Origin: Fredericiella sp038205395
Lineage (GTDB): Bacteria; Chloroflexota; Anaerolineae; Caldilineales; Caldilineaceae
Direction of reading: 5' to 3'
Assembly (NCBI GenBank): GCA_038205395.1
Contig: JBBRBX010000006.1
Coordinates: 15,407 to 79,406, forward strand
DNA length: 64,000 bases
The notes below the pieces were generated by a model. It made no database searches and was not told the DNA's origin. It worked only from the letters and a program-made list of their open reading frames with translations. Positions 61,629 to 64,000 of this stretch are shown piece by piece; the stretch's first letter is position 1; each line of letters starts with the position of its first letter. A program made the position numbers and the translations under genes.

Positions 61629-61658
61629 AGTATAGCATACCTGCAACAAGCGTTGCAA
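61629..61658 (-). promoter_or_regulatory. Promoter of the ugpC-type gene with an overlapping palindrome
   Basis: On the minus strand TTGCAA (61653-61658) and TATACT (61629-61634) are 18 bases apart. The palindrome TGCAAC / GTTGCA (61642-61657, four-base centre) covers the -35 end and the spacer. That is a likely repressor site. It is 80 bases upstream of the start codon. Confidence 0.65.
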
Positions 61659-61796
61659 CTGGTAAAATCAGCAAAATTGCACACTCCAAAGCTTACGGGA
61701 TGCGGACATTTGTTGCGCATATAAGCCAAAAAACTAGACCAATCGCCGCTTGAAAACGGTATCATTTTATGCTAAGCTGAAATAACTTAACATCTA

Positions 61797-61821
61797 ACTT
61801 ACGGATACCTTTCTCGTAAGT
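61797..61821. repeat. Inverted repeat upstream of the response regulator gene
   Basis: ACTTACG (61797-61803) and CGTAAGT (61815-61821) are separated by 11 bases, 51 bases before the response regulator start. It may be a regulator site. No clear -35/-10 pair is seen; the remainder of the 325-base gap (61548-61872) is AT-rich. Confidence 0.4.
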
Positions 61822-61872
61822 GATAGGGGTGGAGAGACCGTTTCAGATTAGTACGTTCATCAGGTAGAGGCA

Positions 61873-62670
61873 ATGAACAGCAGTTTCGCAGATTCCAAAC
61901 AGATTTCGGCGCCACAGGCAGCAGCAAAAAACGGCTACGCGCCGGCAGCGGGCAGGCTGGCCGGCGATATCCGCGTTTTAGTCGTCGACGATGAGCGGCT
62001 GATGCGCGACCTGATGGTTCTATCGCTGCGGCGGCTCGGGTATGACGTAGTTGCCACCAGTGACGGCCCTACGGCGTTGGCGCTGCTGGAAACCGAGTAC
62101 TTTGACCTCGTCATGCTGGATGTCTTGATGCCGGTCATGGACGGCTTCACCTTGCTGAACAATCTGCGCTGCTTTTCCGATGTCCCTGTCATCATGCTGA
62201 CAGCCCTCAACCGGCAGGAAGATGTGGTGCGCGGCTTTGAACTGGGCGCCGATAACTATATCGCCAAGCCCTTTCACTTCAAGGAAGTGGAGGCGCGTAT
62301 CCAGGCCGTCCTGCGCCGTGCTATCCATCTGCTGGAAGGAGAGGCATTTGACGTCAAAACCTATGGCGATTTATACATCTACAACGCGCAGCAGCGGGTT
62401 GAGGTGCAAGGAAAAGTGATCGAGTTGACGCCGACGGACTTTGCCCTGCTGCACTATCTAGCCAAGCGCGGCGAGCGCCCCACCAGCAAAGCGGAATTGC
62501 TCAACGAAGTATGGGGCTACAGCGGCAGCGACAACCTCAATCTGGTGGAGCTGGCTGTACGGCGGCTGCGCACCAAAATTGAAGTGGACCCCAGCCATCC
62601 GGAACGGATTGTAACAGTGCGCGGCGTCGGCTATAAGTTCGTCACCTATCCCGACACCACATCGACCTGA
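61873..62670 (+). CDS. OmpR/PhoB-family response regulator
   Basis: This 265-residue protein has a receiver domain with Asp39/Asp40, phospho-acceptor Asp83 (VMLDVLMPVMDG), Thr110 and Lys132 (IAKPFHF), then a winged-helix domain (IELTPTDFALLHYLAKRGERPTSKAELLNEVWGY, VRRLRTKIE, VRGVGYKF). A loose 30-residue N-terminal extension precedes the receiver. No histidine kinase gene is adjacent, so it is an orphan; its signals are unknown. Confidence 0.93.
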   Translation: MNSSFADSKQISAPQAAAKNGYAPAAGRLAGDIRVLVVDDERLMRDLMVLSLRRLGYDVVATSDGPTALALLETEYFDLVMLDVLMPVMDGFTLLNNLRCFSDVPVIMLTALNRQEDVVRGFELGADNYIAKPFHFKEVEARIQAVLRRAIHLLEGEAFDVKTYGDLYIYNAQQRVEVQGKVIELTPTDFALLHYLAKRGERPTSKAELLNEVWGYSGSDNLNLVELAVRRLRTKIEVDPSHPERIVTVRGVGYKFVTYPDTTST

Positions 62671-62674
62671 CTCT

Positions 62675-62704
62675 ATTTGTCTTAATTTGTCTTGATTTGT
62701 CTTA
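62675..62704. repeat. Three tandem copies of a 10-base unit
   Basis: ATTTGTCTTA, ATTTGTCTTG and ATTTGTCTTA follow one another in the short gap between the convergent response regulator and desulfurase genes. The last copy includes the stop codon of the latter. Confidence 0.85.
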
Positions 62705-63880
62705 GCGGCGCATCCGCTGCACGATGGCCGCCAGCCGGCTGACAATACAGTCTACATCCTCAGCGCTGCTGCTGCGGCCCAAGCTGAAGCGCAGCGCGCC
62801 GGCGGCCTCAGTGGCGCTGATCCCCATCGCCTCCAGCACATGGCTGTGACGCTGTGCCCCGCTGGAGCAGGCGCTGCCGCTGCCGGCGGCGATGCCCGCC
62901 ATGTCCAACGCAATCAACATTCCTTCGGCCTCGGCATCGCGGATAAGAAAGCTGGCATGATTGGCCAGCCGCTCTGCGCGTGCGCCGCTAAGCCGCACAT
63001 CCTCGATTGCACCCAACACACCGTCAATCAGTTGCTCGCGCAAGCGAGTCAGCCGCGCCATCTCCGGTTCGCGCTCCGCTTCCGCCAACGCCAGCGCCTT
63101 GGCCATCCCCACAATCAGCGCGACATTTTCCGTGCCGGCGCGGCGCCCTCCTTCGTGGCTGCCGCCTGTCTGCTGCGGCCAAAACGGCGTCCCGCTGCGC
63201 AGATATAGAAAGCCGACCCCCTTGGGCCCATAAAACTTGTGCGCCCCGCCGCTCAGTGCATCCACCTGCAGTTGCTGCACATTCAGCGGCAGCTTGCCCA
63301 CCGCTTGCACGGCGTCGCTGTGCAGCGGCACGCCGGCAGCGCGGCAAAGCCGCCCCAACTCCGCCACCGGCTGCACCGTCCCCACTTCATTGTTGGCCAG
63401 CATGACACTGGCCAGCGCCACATTGCCGCCGTCACCCAGCGCAGCGGCAAAGGCATCTACATCGATACGGGCGTCGCCGTCCACCGGGATGCAGGTCACA
63501 GCAAAGCCATAGTGGTCGCGCAACTCAAGCGCAGTGGCCAGCACGGCCTGATGCTCGATGGGTGTGGTGAGGATGCGCCCAGCGCCTGTGGCGGCGCGGC
63601 GCGCCAGGGCAATCCCGCGCAGCGCGGCATTGTCGCTCTCACTGCCGCAGCCGGTGAAGATAATTTCGCCAGACTTGGCCCCGATCAAGCTGGCGATGGT
63701 GCGGCGCGCACTTTCGAGGGCGACGCCTGCCTGCCGGCCGCTGCGGTGAATGCTGGATGCATTCCCGTAAACTTCACTAAAGTAGGGCAGCATCGCCTGC
63801 ACAACTTGCGGGTCCACCGGGGTCGTGGCGGCATGGTCGGCATAGATGCTGTGCTGTTGATTTTGCCGGCTGCTGGCCAT
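62702..63880 (-). CDS. Cysteine desulfurase (NifS/IscS family)
   Basis: The 392-residue PLP enzyme has DHAATTPVDP at the N-terminus, the conserved EHQAV His, the PLP Lys in LSGGAHKFYGPKG, and the active Cys in GSGSACSSGAQRHSHVL. It removes sulfur from cysteine for Fe-S cluster assembly or tRNA thiolation. NifS-like enzymes can also release selenium from selenocysteine, which may matter given selD and selC in this window, but that is inference. Two ATGs are adjacent; the second (63880) has AAGGAG at a better distance. No scaffold gene is seen beside it. Confidence 0.94.
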   Translation of the reverse strand: MASSRQNQQHSIYADHAATTPVDPQVVQAMLPYFSEVYGNASSIHRSGRQAGVALESARRTIASLIGAKSGEIIFTGCGSESDNAALRGIALARRAATGAGRILTTPIEHQAVLATALELRDHYGFAVTCIPVDGDARIDVDAFAAALGDGGNVALASVMLANNEVGTVQPVAELGRLCRAAGVPLHSDAVQAVGKLPLNVQQLQVDALSGGAHKFYGPKGVGFLYLRSGTPFWPQQTGGSHEGGRRAGTENVALIVGMAKALALAEAEREPEMARLTRLREQLIDGVLGAIEDVRLSGARAERLANHASFLIRDAEAEGMLIALDMAGIAAGSGSACSSGAQRHSHVLEAMGISATEAAGALRFSLGRSSSAEDVDCIVSRLAAIVQRMRR

Positions 63881-64000
63881 CATTTCTCCTTGCTCTTTTC
63901 AACCACTGCAAGCTGGCGCCAGTATACCATGCCGGTCTACCACCCAGGCTAATGCACCCGCAGGATGGCACTTGTTTGGCAATCAGCACTGCCGCCGCTA

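Overview
The window is about 64 kb of GC-rich, densely coded bacterial DNA with no rRNA, phage or CRISPR. Gene content points to a Chloroflexota bacterium, probably of the Anaerolineae/Caldilineae kind: DUF2723 and DUF4012 envelope proteins, Pro/Thr-rich surface linkers, a MurA with Asp in place of the catalytic Cys, many ABC systems with separate ATPases, and dispersed intergenic hairpin repeats. The phylum call is inferred from gene content, not from a marker tree.

Layout, left to right. (1) 1-4090 (-): arginase, an exopolyphosphatase (Ppx/GppA) and two tandem PPK2-type polyphosphate kinases, the last cut by the window edge. (2) 4141-7303 (+): a TetR gene with a strong promoter and operator, joined abruptly to an RND efflux pump that lacks its N-terminus; both are broken at one junction near 4630-4640. 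(3) 7466-12248 (+): a GH38 alpha-mannosidase, a wax-ester synthase/DGAT and a small Pro/Thr-rich membrane protein. (4) 12377-13187: a Phd/VapC-type toxin-antitoxin module. (5) 13236-20558 (-): a type I restriction-modification locus hsdM-hsdS-DUF4256-hsdR-DUF45 metallopeptidase. (6) 20715-21742: a DUF4160/DUF2442 pair, a dispersed repeat, and four successive hairpins. (7) 21750-26160: a SNF2 helicase that looks leaderless, plus a SWIM-like partner. (8) murA (-), a polytopic membrane protein, and gyrB interrupted by a 572-residue intein. (9) 32760-36529: a peptide ABC binding protein and two permeases, split by a 104-bp palindrome. (10) 36554-44659: LacI regulator, aldo/keto reductase, complete ribose-type ABC importer and a nitrilase-family amidohydrolase. 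(11) 44825-45668: small accessory genes, including a second junction where an HNH gene and an antitoxin gene are both cut. (12) 45696-51407 (-): selD, itself read through an in-frame UGA; an ATP-grasp/esterase/subtilase group; and selC, the selenocysteine tRNA. (13) 51533-59520 (+): an envelope/polysaccharide block (sortase-like lipoprotein lacking the catalytic Cys, GT2-phosphoglycosyltransferase fusion, GT2, SH3b/DUF11 protein, DUF2723, DUF4012). (14) 59509-63880: sirtuin, stand-alone ugpC-type ATPase, orphan OmpR-type response regulator, cysteine desulfurase.

The clearest functional links are: selenium use (selC and a UGA-containing selD are both present, so the UGA is very likely decoded as selenocysteine); polyphosphate turnover in one operon; one sugar-uptake regulon under a LacI repressor; and one surface-glycan block. 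The two junctions at about 4635 and 45539 each cut two genes at once. They may be true deletions or assembly joins. Most long ORFs on the opposite strands of the large genes are high-GC shadows and are left out. The last 120 bases (63881-64000) hold only the 5' region of the cysteine desulfurase gene; I see no other gene there.
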